From NCBI RefSeq assembly GCF_004366635.1, contig NZ_SORN01000007.1:62001-126000 (forward strand): a stretch of DNA of 64,000 nt, read 5' to 3'. The notes below the pieces were generated by a model. The model did no database searches. It was given only the letters and a program-made list of their open reading frames with translations, and was not told where the DNA came from. Shown in pieces: positions 8,094 through 15,826 of the stretch. The number at the start of each line of letters is the position of its first letter. The stretch's first letter is position 1. The stretch comes from Roseinatronobacter bogoriensis DSM 18756 (lineage in GTDB: Bacteria > Pseudomonadota > Alphaproteobacteria > Rhodobacterales > Rhodobacteraceae). The translations under genes and the position numbers were made by a program.

Positions 8094-8806
8094 GTGCTGG
8101 CCTCCCTCGTTTTGATGATATGGACAAGTGCGCGGCGCAGGGACAGGCCGACATTCACTTGTAGGATCGTGTCTGCGCGCTCTACCCGGTCACAGAAGTA
8201 TGCCTCTTTTTCCGGGGCTTCCATGTCCTCGATCTCGATCGTGCGGCCTGCCCTGGTAAAGCGCAGCATAGGCTGAACAGGGAATGGCTTTTTCTGACTG
8301 CGAAGCGCATAGCCCAAGCCGTCCCAATTGCCGCTGGCGACCAGATCGCTATCGATGATCACCAAAATAAAGTCGCCGGTCCGGGGTCTGGTTTCATCCA
8401 ACTTACCAGCGCGCCACAATAGCTCGGCAAGTCGATAATGACAGAATTCACCATCAGGGCCGCGCGCGGTGTCAGTGCAGATATTCGCCTGCTGTAAGTC
8501 GTATTGCATTTGAGCAAAGCCATACGGCGTCGATCCATAGCGGGCCTCAAGCTCCGGGCCGATAGCCGATGCGATGCGCGCGGCAGGAACCACGCCACCG
8601 GCCAGTGGTGCCAGCTTGCGCGCAAGGTTCAGGCGCGACAAGGCCGCAAAACTATATCTGGCAAGACGCCCGCGCGCAGGCTGTGTAACCTGCGGCAGGG
8701 CGTTTCCTTCGCGCTTCAACATTTCAAAAGTCCGGTCGGGCAGGGATAGCGCCTGCTCAATTTCGGGGCCTGTGAAAGTGCCGATATGATCCACATCTTT
8801 ACTCAT
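8090..8806 (-). CDS. uncharacterised island protein with N-terminal HTH-like region (238 aa)
   Basis: I do not recognise this protein beyond its N-terminus. Residues 10-60 (FTGPEIEQALSLPDRTFEML, then the basic ARGRLARYSFAALSRLNLAR) look like a MerR-type winged helix. The remainder is a mixed alpha/beta domain with a hydrophobic FILVIIDSDLVASGNWDGLG segment near residue 150 and no catalytic motif I can name. It lies downstream of two small paralogous genes and is translationally coupled to the 55-residue gene below it. Its position among the early genes suggests a regulatory or replication-related role, but neither is shown. Confidence 0.7.
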   Translation of the reverse strand: MSKDVDHIGTFTGPEIEQALSLPDRTFEMLKREGNALPQVTQPARGRLARYSFAALSRLNLARKLAPLAGGVVPAARIASAIGPELEARYGSTPYGFAQMQYDLQQANICTDTARGPDGEFCHYRLAELLWRAGKLDETRPRTGDFILVIIDSDLVASGNWDGLGYALRSQKKPFPVQPMLRFTRAGRTIEIEDMEAPEKEAYFCDRVERADTILQVNVGLSLRRALVHIIKTREAST

Positions 8807-8863
8807 ATCCCACTCTTTACGGAACTATGCGCCCAATGTCAATACTTCCCACTTTATGCGGAT

Positions 8864-9085
8864 TTAAATTCCTCTGGTGCATTCTGCGCCGTGCTCTGTG
8901 CTGTAGCGATCAAGCGCGTTTTCCAATTCTTGTCCCAGCTCTTCCGCAAGAAAGATCAATGCGGATTGGCCTTCCTTGCACTCACCTGCATTTTCCAGAA
9001 ACGCGACGGCGTTAAGGACGCCAGACAGCCGCAGGGCAGTTGTGTGAATTGTGCAGATCGAGGGTGTGGGGGTGTGATCAGACAT
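8864..9085 (-). CDS. small island protein A (73 aa), paralogue of the next gene
   Basis: Opens MSDHTPTPSICTIHTTALRL and ends with a helical, acidic segment containing LIFLAEELGQELENALDRY. Family unknown. It shares the HTPTP N-terminus, length and layout (a helix, a short spacer, a C-terminal acidic helix) with the 75-residue protein just upstream, so a local duplication is likely. The start at 9085 overlaps the preceding stop (TAATG). Further in-frame codons exist to 9172 but fall inside that neighbour. Confidence 0.6.
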   Translation of the reverse strand: MSDHTPTPSICTIHTTALRLSGVLNAVAFLENAGECKEGQSALIFLAEELGQELENALDRYSTEHGAECTRGI

Positions 9086-9312
9086 TAGATATTCTCCAAA
9101 TCGGGGGCTATTTCGATCAACAGGTTGATTGCATGCTCCAAAGCGCTGGCCTGCATATGCATGCATCCCCATAGCGAATTGCCATCGGTTGCGCTGTCGC
9201 GCGCCAGCATCACGGCTTGCAGAATGCTGATCGCAGCAATCAATCTGTCATGAACCGGCGCAGCCTTCGGCAAGCCGGGGGCGTTCCCCGGTGTGGGGGT
9301 GTGATTGGTCAT
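9085..9312 (-). CDS. small island protein B (75 aa), first gene of the leftward early unit
   Basis: Opens MTNHTPTPGNAPGLPKAAPV, followed by two predicted helices (RLIAAISILQAVMLARDSAT and HMQASALEHAINLLIEIAPD). Unknown function. The ATG at 9312 has GGAG 9 bp upstream. It sits directly downstream of the proposed leftward promoter and the twin operators, so it would be the first gene expressed when the divergent repressor is removed. The resemblance to small protein A is limited mainly to the N-terminal motif and size. Confidence 0.6.
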   Translation of the reverse strand: MTNHTPTPGNAPGLPKAAPVHDRLIAAISILQAVMLARDSATDGNSLWGCMHMQASALEHAINLLIEIAPDLENI

Positions 9313-9336
9313 TGTGCTATTCTCCGGTTGTGGTAT

Positions 9337-9353
9337 TGTTCTATATCGGAACA
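9337..9353. promoter_or_regulatory. operator 1 of the island switch (17-bp inverted repeat)
   Basis: TGTTC-TATATCG-GAACA. The half-sites are perfect and identical to those of the second operator at 9361-9377. It overlaps the proposed -10 of the leftward promoter. Confidence 0.7.
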
Positions 9354-9378
9354 TAGCAGGTGTTCTAAATTGGAACAA
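9350..9378 (-). promoter_or_regulatory. candidate leftward early promoter
   Basis: On the minus strand, TTGTTC (9378-9373) and TATGTT (9355-9350) are separated by exactly 17 bp, matching a sigma-70-type -35/-10. Both hexamers lie in or at the edge of the twin operators, so repressor binding would block the polymerase. The downstream gene starts at 9312. Confidence 0.5.
9361..9377. promoter_or_regulatory. operator 2 of the island switch (17-bp inverted repeat)
   Basis: TGTTC-TAAATTG-GAACA, 24 bp centre to centre from operator 1, close to two helical turns. It contains the TTG start codon proposed for the divergent HTH gene, so binding would also affect that gene. Confidence 0.7.
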
Positions 9379-9612
9379 GATAAAAATTCATTGGCGCAAT
9401 TGCGGGCTGCACGCGCTCTTATCGGATGGTCTCAGCAGGCGCTTGCGGATGCCGCTGGCGTATCATCTATGACAGTAAAAAGGGCGGAAGGCTCTGGAAG
9501 TCCTGCGGCCTCTGCCGATGCGGTGGCCGCCCTGCGCGCCGCCCTGGAAAACGCTGGTGTCGTGTTCCTGGCTGAAAACGGCGGGGGGCCGGGGGTTCGT
9601 CTGAGAAAGTGA
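9370..9612 (+). CDS. XRE-type HTH repressor-like protein (80 aa)
   Basis: The only rightward gene in the island. A Cro/C1-type helix-turn-helix is clear at residues 8-38 (LRAARALIGWSQQALADAAG then VSSMTVKRAEG). The C-terminus VFLAENGGGPGVRLRK is a common ending for small alphaproteobacterial XRE proteins. No in-frame ATG lies close upstream. TTG at 9370 (giving LEQDKNSLAQLRAARAL) with AGCAGG about 9 bp before it is my preferred start, and it lies inside operator 2. A longer frame back to 9217 is antisense to the 75-residue gene. The likely role is the lysogeny-type repressor of the leftward early promoter. Confidence 0.7.
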   Translation: MEQDKNSLAQLRAARALIGWSQQALADAAGVSSMTVKRAEGSGSPAASADAVAALRAALENAGVVFLAENGGGPGVRLRK

Positions 9613-9751
9613 CGGGTGGCCCCAGTTACCTCCTGTGCCACCCTGCGCCGCGCCCTCGAAGGTTCACAAGGGCCGCGCCTGCTCGGGGTTCTATCGTGAC
9701 TCTCCGAGTATACCGGGCGATAGGGCCTGCGAGTGCGCCCAGGGTGCCACC

Positions 9752-10819
9752 CTACTCCGTGCTTGTGCCTTTCCAGTCCACCAGCGCCAGCGCCTGCGCG
9801 GGGTCTATGCCCTGTTCCTTGGCCTCGGCCAGCGCCTTGATGATCGCGCCCAAAGCGCGGGCCTTGCCGCCTGTGTCGAAGGCTTGCAGGGGCCGCATGC
9901 AATCGATCGTGACGGCTGCGCCCAGCTTGGCGCTGCATTCCTCGGCCAGCAGCTCGGCCAGCGGCTGGATGGTCCATTGCGCAAGGTGGCGCTGTGCTTC
10001 CCTGATCACCGGGCCGGTTGCGCTGGGGTTCACCATCGCCGGAATCACGCCATAGGCCATCAGGATTGCAGCGCGGGCCTGATCGAGGGTTTCGCGCGTC
10101 ATGGCGCGTTGCAGATCGGGGGTCAGGTCTTCGCGCTTCTGGCCAAGCTGCGGGTTCATGCCTGCGGCTATGGCCTGCGCCGTGCCCTCGATCACCATGG
10201 TTGAGCCACGGCGGCCCCGGAAGCTGGCGCGCAGCTCTTGCATATCTCCGGCGCTGCCCTCTGGCACGGGCAGAACCTGACTTCCCAGCGGGGCGGTCTG
10301 ATACACATCGCGCAGGGCACTTTCCAGCGTGTGCAGCAGATCGCCGGTCAGGCTCGATCGCCGCAAGGGGATGGTGCCTGCCCACGGCGCTGTCAGATCG
10401 GCCCCGCTGCGCAGGTGGATCACTTCACCGGGCAAAGCCGTGACAGATCGCCCGCCGCCCGTTTCCGGGATGCCCAGCCGATAGGCGCGCGGGGTGCTGC
10501 CTCGTGTGGTCACGTCCCAGTCAAAAGCCGGGGTCAGGTGGTCGCCCTCGATCAGGAAAATGATTTCCCCGCGCAGGGCCATAGATCTACCAATGAGGGC
10601 CATGTGGCGCCGGGTCAGAAGATCCTGCACGCTGCAATCGGCCATCGCAAAGGCCGATTCCCACATGCTGACACATGACTGCACTGTGGCTGTCAGTTCG
10701 GCCATACCTGACGCGCCGGAAATGAAGGCATTCCGCGCCTGAATGACCTGTGCGGTATAGCCTGCGCCACTCGATCGGGTTTCGGGGGGCTTGCGCCGGA
10801 AGCGGTCGAGAATGCCCAT
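9752..10819 (-). CDS. phage portal protein (HK97-type)
   Basis: 355-residue portal that would form the dodecameric DNA-entry ring at the capsid vertex. It opens MGILDRFRRKP, the common start of HK97-family portals, and carries GEVIHLRS, a helix-rich stem with LTPDLQRAMTRETLDQARAA and the MAYGVIPAMVN segment seen in this family (residues ~255-275). It is somewhat shorter than typical HK97 portals (about 400 residues or more), mainly in the N-terminal region. The start is 1 bp from the protease stop. It is the last gene of the late block, with portal downstream of protease and capsid rather than upstream. Confidence 0.85.
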   Translation of the reverse strand: MGILDRFRRKPPETRSSGAGYTAQVIQARNAFISGASGMAELTATVQSCVSMWESAFAMADCSVQDLLTRRHMALIGRSMALRGEIIFLIEGDHLTPAFDWDVTTRGSTPRAYRLGIPETGGGRSVTALPGEVIHLRSGADLTAPWAGTIPLRRSSLTGDLLHTLESALRDVYQTAPLGSQVLPVPEGSAGDMQELRASFRGRRGSTMVIEGTAQAIAAGMNPQLGQKREDLTPDLQRAMTRETLDQARAAILMAYGVIPAMVNPSATGPVIREAQRHLAQWTIQPLAELLAEECSAKLGAAVTIDCMRPLQAFDTGGKARALGAIIKALAEAKEQGIDPAQALALVDWKGTSTE

Positions 10820-10820
10820 G

Positions 10821-11378
10821 TCATGGCCTCCATCTGTTGAATGTGCGATGCAGGCCGCGCCGGTCCTGATCGTCGCGCAGCGGGTGCCATGATCGCGCCT
10901 CGATCTGCGCCGCCGGATAGGCTGGCCGGGTCACGGCGCTGAACTCGATCAGATCGGCGCGGCTGATCGATCGCAACAGGCCAGTGCCGCGCCGCTCGAT
11001 CTTCTCGCCCCCGGCTGCAACCCGGAAGCCGGGGGAAAGCCCCCTGATCAGCCCTGCCCGATGCGCGGCCAGAAAGTCGCGCGCCCAGCTTGTGCCGTCA
11101 TTCAGATCAGCCTCGATCTGGACGGCCTCGCCAGTGTCGCGGATCAGCAGCGTGCCTGCATTGCGACTGGCAAGCGGTTTTTCGAAGTCGTGACCGGCCA
11201 GAAAATAAATATCCTCTGCCTCGGCCTCGATCCGGGCTGCGAATGCGCGCGCCTCGATCCGCTCTGATCGCCCTGGCGCAAGCTCGGCCTCGATGCTGTA
11301 GGGGAAGCGCCCGACAAGTCGGACGCCCCCGGATTCGGCGCGCAGCTCCAGCGCGCCAGATGCTGCGCCCCAAAGCAT
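10821..11378 (-). CDS. prohead maturation protease (HK97/U35 type)
   Basis: 185-residue serine protease that would cleave the capsid delta domain during head maturation. The catalytic His lies in LAGHDFEKPLASRNAGTL (about residue 67) and the Ser in GLSPGF (about residue 118). The closing strand ISRADLIEFSAVTRPAYPAA is the classic end of the family core. The ATG at 11378 overlaps the capsid stop (TGATG), so translation is coupled. Length is normal for the family. Confidence 0.9.
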   Translation of the reverse strand: MLWGAASGALELRAESGGVRLVGRFPYSIEAELAPGRSERIEARAFAARIEAEAEDIYFLAGHDFEKPLASRNAGTLLIRDTGEAVQIEADLNDGTSWARDFLAAHRAGLIRGLSPGFRVAAGGEKIERRGTGLLRSISRADLIEFSAVTRPAYPAAQIEARSWHPLRDDQDRRGLHRTFNRWRP

Positions 11379-12643
11379 CAGCCGCCCGCCGCGATTTGCA
11401 GGCCGGACAGGACGCGCAGTTGCGCAGGGCGCGCGACTGTCACATCCTTGGTCGCCAGCGCCGTGATCCGCAAGCCGCCTGCCTGTGCATCGCTGTAGGG
11501 ATCGCGTATTGCGTCAATCGCTCCATAAAGTCCCACGAATACCGGGGCAATGCCGCCGGTGCTGGTGGTCAACAGCGCTGTCGTCGCCAGCGGATCGCCC
11601 GCCGGGGCCGCAAGCCCGTTGCTTGTGGTGTAGGCGTTGGGCAGATGCTTTGACAGGCGGTCCCATTCGGTCAGGCCGCTGCCAGCGTCCCAGATTGCGC
11701 CGTCGAGGAAGTCCCACAACTCTGGCCGGATCATGGCATTGATCGAGGCGGGGCCGCTGGCCGCGTTCGCGGTCATGAATGCGGTCACGCCCGCGCGGAA
11801 TGCGGCCCATGTCGCCAGTTCATCAACTTCCTGCAAGGCGATTCCATAGGCCGATTGACCAGTGATCACGCCCAGCGGTTGCCCATCGCTGCCAGTGCCA
11901 AGGAAGGTGACGCGATCAAGCTCTGCCTGCATGGCTGCATTCATGTCGCGCCGCACGGCCTGTTCAAGGGCGCTGCCGGTCTGCTTCATGGCCTTGCGGG
12001 TCAGGCGCATCTGCACGCCAAGGGTGTGATCGGGTTTCAGGGGGCGGTCTGCGGTCTGGAACGGGGTCGGGCCGCCCACATTTCCGGCCTCTGTCGCCTG
12101 CCAGCCCACGGTTGCGCCTGCGGTCGTCACCGGCCATTCGGTCGCGCCGTGATCGATCTGGATCATCTGCGCGCCCATGCGGGCCGCGATGCTGTCAGGG
12201 AACAGGCGATCGATGATCGGGCGCGTGCTGATCGGGTCAGGCGTTCCAGCCGCAACCGTGTTGCGCATTTCCAGCGCAGCCCACGGGATCGGAATGCCGC
12301 GATAGCCGCCCGCGTTGCGCAGCTCTGTGACAATCTCGGCGGTTGCGCCGTCGAGGTTGTGGCCAGTGTCGAGGGCTTGCGCGACCTGGCGCAGCTCGAA
12401 GCGGGCCATCAGCTCGGAATACTCGCGATCAGAACGGGTTTCCAGATCGGCCCCGGCCTCGCGGCGCTCGGTGTCTTCTGCGATCAGGGCCGCGCGGTAG
12501 CGGGTTTCATTGGTCCGATATTCCAGATCGAGGCTGTCCATCGATCGGGTTTCGTCTTCGGTCGGGGTCGGCTTCGCGGCCAGTTCGGCCAGTTGCTGCC
12601 TGATCTCGGACTGTCTCCGAGAAATTTTCACTGAGTCCAGCAT
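11378..12643 (-). CDS. major capsid protein (HK97 fold)
   Basis: 421-residue HK97-type capsid subunit. Residues ~1-100 form a charged coiled-coil scaffolding (delta) segment (QSEIRQQLAELAAKPTPTED onward). The capsid fold follows: IIDRLFPDSIAARMGAQMI (spine entry), ATEWPVTTAGATVGWQATEA (E-loop and P-domain entry), LTRKAMKQTGSALEQAVRRD (long spine helix), and the A-domain strands near residue 310-400. Length is typical. It is the first gene of a capsid-protease-portal run and follows the HNH gene by 5 bp. Confidence 0.9.
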   Translation of the reverse strand: MLDSVKISRRQSEIRQQLAELAAKPTPTEDETRSMDSLDLEYRTNETRYRAALIAEDTERREAGADLETRSDREYSELMARFELRQVAQALDTGHNLDGATAEIVTELRNAGGYRGIPIPWAALEMRNTVAAGTPDPISTRPIIDRLFPDSIAARMGAQMIQIDHGATEWPVTTAGATVGWQATEAGNVGGPTPFQTADRPLKPDHTLGVQMRLTRKAMKQTGSALEQAVRRDMNAAMQAELDRVTFLGTGSDGQPLGVITGQSAYGIALQEVDELATWAAFRAGVTAFMTANAASGPASINAMIRPELWDFLDGAIWDAGSGLTEWDRLSKHLPNAYTTSNGLAAPAGDPLATTALLTTSTGGIAPVFVGLYGAIDAIRDPYSDAQAGGLRITALATKDVTVARPAQLRVLSGLQIAAGG

Positions 12644-12648
12644 GTGAT

Positions 12649-12990
12649 TTACTCCTGTGTTGCTGGTGAAGGTTGGTCAGTTTCCAGCGCGCGAATGGCG
12701 TCTTGCCATGCATCGCGGGCCGGGGTCTTGAGGGGTGGCGGGTGGCCACACTCAACGCGCGTCTTGCTGGTGTGACAGGACGGGCAAAGGGCTTGCAGGT
12801 TCTGGGGGTCGAAGGCCAAGGCCGGGGCCGTGCGAACAGGTTTGATGTGATCGACTTCCAGCCGCCCGCGCGCGCCGCATTTCTTGCAGCGGAAGCCGTC
12901 ACGCTCGATCACGGCCATGCGCAGAACCTGCCACCGCCGCGTTGCCGTGACGCGCTTGGAATGGCGCTGAAATTCTCGGGTCATGTCCAT
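12649..12990 (-). CDS. HNH endonuclease (packaging-associated)
   Basis: 113-residue small nuclease. The HNH core is complete: paired zinc cysteines C35-K-K-C38, LEVDHIKPV with the catalytic D47-H48, N64, then C69-P-S-C72-H73. Phage HNH proteins of this type cooperate with the large terminase in cos-type DNA cutting and are usually encoded beside it, as here. It overlaps the end of the terminase gene by 10 bp and is 5 bp from the capsid gene. Its presence favours cos rather than headful packaging, which is an inference. Confidence 0.88.
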   Translation of the reverse strand: MDMTREFQRHSKRVTATRRWQVLRMAVIERDGFRCKKCGARGRLEVDHIKPVRTAPALAFDPQNLQALCPSCHTSKTRVECGHPPPLKTPARDAWQDAIRALETDQPSPATQE

Positions 12991-14621
12991 AGCGCGCGCG
13001 CCTTCTTCTGGGGTGTGGCTTTCATGCGCGCGCCCTGGGCGATCGCGATCACCGCCGCCGCCGCTGCATCGATCCGGCCAAGGGATCGGGCTTTCGCCAG
13101 CTTGTGATTGCCTGCCGGATCAACCAGCGTGATTGCATCAGCGAAGGCGAAGCGCAGCAGCATCGAGGGCGCGACCTTCACTTCACCGTCAAACAGGGCG
13201 CGGCGGAAACGCTCGATGTCTTCGGCGCTGTCCTTCCAGCCAAAGCCGCGCCAGATGAAAGGAACGCGGGCCAGCCCTGCGCCCTGCATGGCTTCGACAA
13301 ATTCCGCATGGCGGAATCGGTCGCCCACGATCGCAACCGGGGTTTGCCCGTCCAGATGCTTCACCACCTCGGCCAGCCATCGCCCTGGGGGAACCGTGTT
13401 TTCACCCATCACGGACAGTTCGCCGCGTTCGTTCATCTGGACATAGCGATCTGAAACGCCATCCGCCGCGCCGCGATCTGCCAACGAAGGAAAGGCCGGG
13501 AACGTGCCAAGGGCTTCCAGCCGTCCAGTATCTGGCCAGTAGAAAGCCGCGGCTGACATGCTGCGCGATCCGCCCAGATCAACACCCAGAACGCAAGGGC
13601 CATCGCGCGGGGGCAGTTGATCGGGATCGACTTCAGCCGCCATCCATTCGTCAACCGTCACCAGCACAGAACGGTCTTCGGTCGAGACGCGCTCATTCCT
13701 GTTCAGGTTGCGGAAGCTGGACAGGGCAGAACCGCCGCGCGCGATTGCCCGCCGCGCCTGTGCCACCAGCCAGTCAGGGGTTGCGCCGATGCCCTCGATC
13801 GCGCCGGGGTTGGCGATCAGAAGGCTATTAGGATCATCAGCAGGCAAGCCCATAGGGGGGCGGTGTTCCTGGATGAAAGTTCCGGGGGGCGGTTCGTCCA
13901 GCCAGCGGCTGAATGTGTTGGCGTCATCCGGGGCCGATGTGGAAATGATCAGCGCGCGCCCGTCACGTTTACCAAGGCCGGACAAGATCGCGTTCTCCAA
14001 GCTGTCGCCCTTCTCGCGTTCCCATGCCGCCCGTTCGTCGAGGATCGCCAAGGTGGGGGCACCGCCCAGAACCGACTTCCCATCCGCTGCGATCACGCGC
14101 GCCAGCCCGCCGCCATTGCCCTGAAATTCGACTTCCAGCTTTGATCCGCGCCGGATCGTGAACAGCTCCTGATCGGCCTCTGGCAAGCCTTCGAGGTATC
14201 CGACAAGGAAGTTGAAGGCGATCCGTGCCTGATCGCGATTCCGCGCTGCAAAGATGATCTCGCGCTTGGGCTGCGGGGCTTCTTGCAGCGCGCCCACCAG
14301 CTCGGCCAGCGCCAGACCAGCGGCCAGCGCCGTCTTGGCGTTGCCGCGCCCAATGGATAGAACGCCCACCATCACGTCAGGCCGGAAGGTGCCCTTGACG
14401 AACGATTTCTGGAATTTTGCCAATTTCAGCGGTTTTCCGGCTTTTTTGCCCTCTGGAATCCGCAACAGGGCCAGAAATTGGCAAGCCCGCATTCCGGGCG
14501 ATTTTCCGGTGATCCGGGGCAGGAATGAGAGAGGAACAGTCCCACCCCGGTCCCCACGGTTCAAGGATTCGCCAGATGGGGCCCCCGCAAACATGCTGAT
14601 CTGTCGCTCATCGTGTTTCAT
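12981..14621 (-). CDS. terminase large subunit
   Basis: 546-residue packaging motor with ATPase and nuclease halves. The Walker A-type loop is SIGRGNAKTA (residues 89-98), the Walker B with catalytic Glu is LAILDERAAW (D195-E196), and motif III-like ALIISTSAP is near 225. The nuclease half begins GVDLGGSRS (D348), with further acidic residues in VAIVGDRFRHAEF. Length is normal for the Terminase_1 family. It overlaps the HNH gene by 10 bp. No recognisable small terminase lies next to it; the 425 bp upstream are non-coding. Confidence 0.93.
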   Translation of the reverse strand: MKHDERQISMFAGAPSGESLNRGDRGGTVPLSFLPRITGKSPGMRACQFLALLRIPEGKKAGKPLKLAKFQKSFVKGTFRPDVMVGVLSIGRGNAKTALAAGLALAELVGALQEAPQPKREIIFAARNRDQARIAFNFLVGYLEGLPEADQELFTIRRGSKLEVEFQGNGGGLARVIAADGKSVLGGAPTLAILDERAAWEREKGDSLENAILSGLGKRDGRALIISTSAPDDANTFSRWLDEPPPGTFIQEHRPPMGLPADDPNSLLIANPGAIEGIGATPDWLVAQARRAIARGGSALSSFRNLNRNERVSTEDRSVLVTVDEWMAAEVDPDQLPPRDGPCVLGVDLGGSRSMSAAAFYWPDTGRLEALGTFPAFPSLADRGAADGVSDRYVQMNERGELSVMGENTVPPGRWLAEVVKHLDGQTPVAIVGDRFRHAEFVEAMQGAGLARVPFIWRGFGWKDSAEDIERFRRALFDGEVKVAPSMLLRFAFADAITLVDPAGNHKLAKARSLGRIDAAAAAVIAIAQGARMKATPQKKARALWT

Positions 14622-15047
14622 CTCGCGTATCTCACTACTCTAACGTTTCTAAGTCTTGTGCCCATCGGGCCGAGTTCAGGCTCTTGTGGCGGTCTGTAAG
14701 CGGGTTACTGTGACAGGGACTAAAACCCCGCCTGCCCGCCCCAGACCGCCGCGATGTTGCCGTCGGTCCTGAGACGAGGCCCCCGCATTGGTGCACACCT
14801 GCATTTCCCGATGCCCGGTGCCGCCTTCTCGTGTGTTCACCGGCTTTCGGGTGCCAGTGGGGTCTTTGGGCCGAGAAGGACCGCCAAAAGGCGGAAAGCG
14901 TGCCCATGGGGATTTACACCCCGCCGACAAGCATTGCGGCTTGTCAGTTTGCGCCTGACCCGTTACCTTGGTTGCGCTTTAAGCAGATGCGCCAGCTAAC
15001 CCGTGAAAGCCCACATCTGCCGAGACCCGCGCGCAAGCGCGGGTCGT
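14622..15047. other. structured non-coding gap before the terminase (candidate cos/packaging site or RNA)
   Basis: No convincing gene on either strand. Four hairpins crowd into 165 bp: CCGCC-AAAA-GGCGG (14881-14894), GGGG-N7-CCCC (14908-14922), GACAAG-N8-CTTGTC (14926-14945), and GACCCGCGC-GCAA-GCGCGGGTC (15024-15045). The last has 9 bp with a tetraloop and lies 2 bp past the stop of the 69-residue gene. It could be a terminator or processing signal, but it has no T run. The location beside terL and HNH fits a cos or pac region or a late-operon leader; nothing here decides between them. Confidence 0.5.
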
Positions 15048-15257
15048 TTATCTCTCGATCAACTCCCCTGTGCTTCGCTGAAACAGATCATCGACCATGC
15101 CGCGCATGACCTCGATCTGCTTGCGTGTGGGCTTAAACTGTCGCCAATGCGCGCGCCGTGCCATGTCCTTGGCAAAGCTGCGCAGCCATGCTGTCGCGGC
15201 CCTCTCGGCGCAGACAGGCATGTAGTAAAGCAGGCGCTCAAGCTCTGGCCCTGTCAT
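15048..15257 (-). CDS. small island protein (69 aa), unknown
   Basis: MTGPELERLLYYMPVCAERA, then a basic region (RRAHWRQFKPTRKQIEVMRG) and an acidic end (MVDDLFQRSTGELIER). Helical, small and highly charged. It could serve as a small-terminase-like or head-completion protein, but I see no family signature. The start overlaps the end of the connector gene by 4 bp, which supports translation. It is the last gene before the structured gap upstream of terL. Confidence 0.6.
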   Translation of the reverse strand: MTGPELERLLYYMPVCAERAATAWLRSFAKDMARRAHWRQFKPTRKQIEVMRGMVDDLFQRSTGELIER

Positions 15258-15826
15258 GCCTTCACCCCGCGATAGCGCCCTATAGCGCGCTGCATGGCGT
15301 AGGACTGGCTGGACGTGCCGCGCGCCTGTGGTGTCTTGGCCTCATGGGCATTCGCGCCCCGGAAGTCATACAAGGCCGCTACCTGATCGCGGATCGCGTG
15401 TCGGATGTCGGGGGGCAATGCCTCTGGGGTCGCGCCAAAGCCTGCCTCATACTCGATCACAAATCGGGCATGGTGCAGATACTCTGTGACAGTCTCGCCC
15501 AGAACCAGAACAGGACGTGTGCCGCCTATCAGCTCGGCCTCGATCAGCTCGCCCTCGGCCATCACTTGGAATGTCGGATTATCGCCCAGAACCGGGCCAA
15601 TGGGCAGGCGCAGGCGATCACTGTCTGGCCAGCCTTCCACCGTCACGCGGATTGTCTGAGTGATCAGCGCAATCTCTGCGGCCTCTTCAAGCTCATGCGC
15701 CGCCGCCTCGGTCATTTCGATCAGGCTTGTATCGTCATGGTCGCCCACGATGCGCAAGTGATCGCGGGTAGCGACCAGATCGAGGGGAAGCGCGGGGCGG
15801 GTCAGGCGCTGAATTGTCATTCGCAT
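15254..15826 (-). CDS. head-tail connector protein (gp6/phiE125 gp8-like)
   Basis: 190-residue head-completion protein. LVATRDHLRIVGDHDDTSLI followed by a helical stretch (EMTEAAAHELEEAAEIALIT) and strand-rich LRLPIGPVLGDNPTFQ is the usual layout of gp6-like connectors, with the conserved IRHAIRDQVAALYDFRG helix near the C-terminus. The start at 15826 has GGAG 8 bp upstream. The 60 further in-frame codons run into the upstream gene and look spurious. This protein would seal the portal and provide the interface for a tail that the island does not encode. Confidence 0.78.
   Translation of the reverse strand: MRMTIQRLTRPALPLDLVATRDHLRIVGDHDDTSLIEMTEAAAHELEEAAEIALITQTIRVTVEGWPDSDRLRLPIGPVLGDNPTFQVMAEGELIEAELIGGTRPVLVLGETVTEYLHHARFVIEYEAGFGATPEALPPDIRHAIRDQVAALYDFRGANAHEAKTPQARGTSSQSYAMQRAIGRYRGVKA

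Noticed and set aside
9432..10385. 317-codon minus-strand frame
   Set aside because: Shifted frame of the portal gene, composed of Arg/Gly/Pro-rich shadow sequence.
14635..14930. Two overlapping minus-strand frames considered as small terminase
   Set aside because: Arg/Gly/Pro-rich, mutually overlapping, no ribosome site, no helix-turn-helix; they cover the hairpin region.
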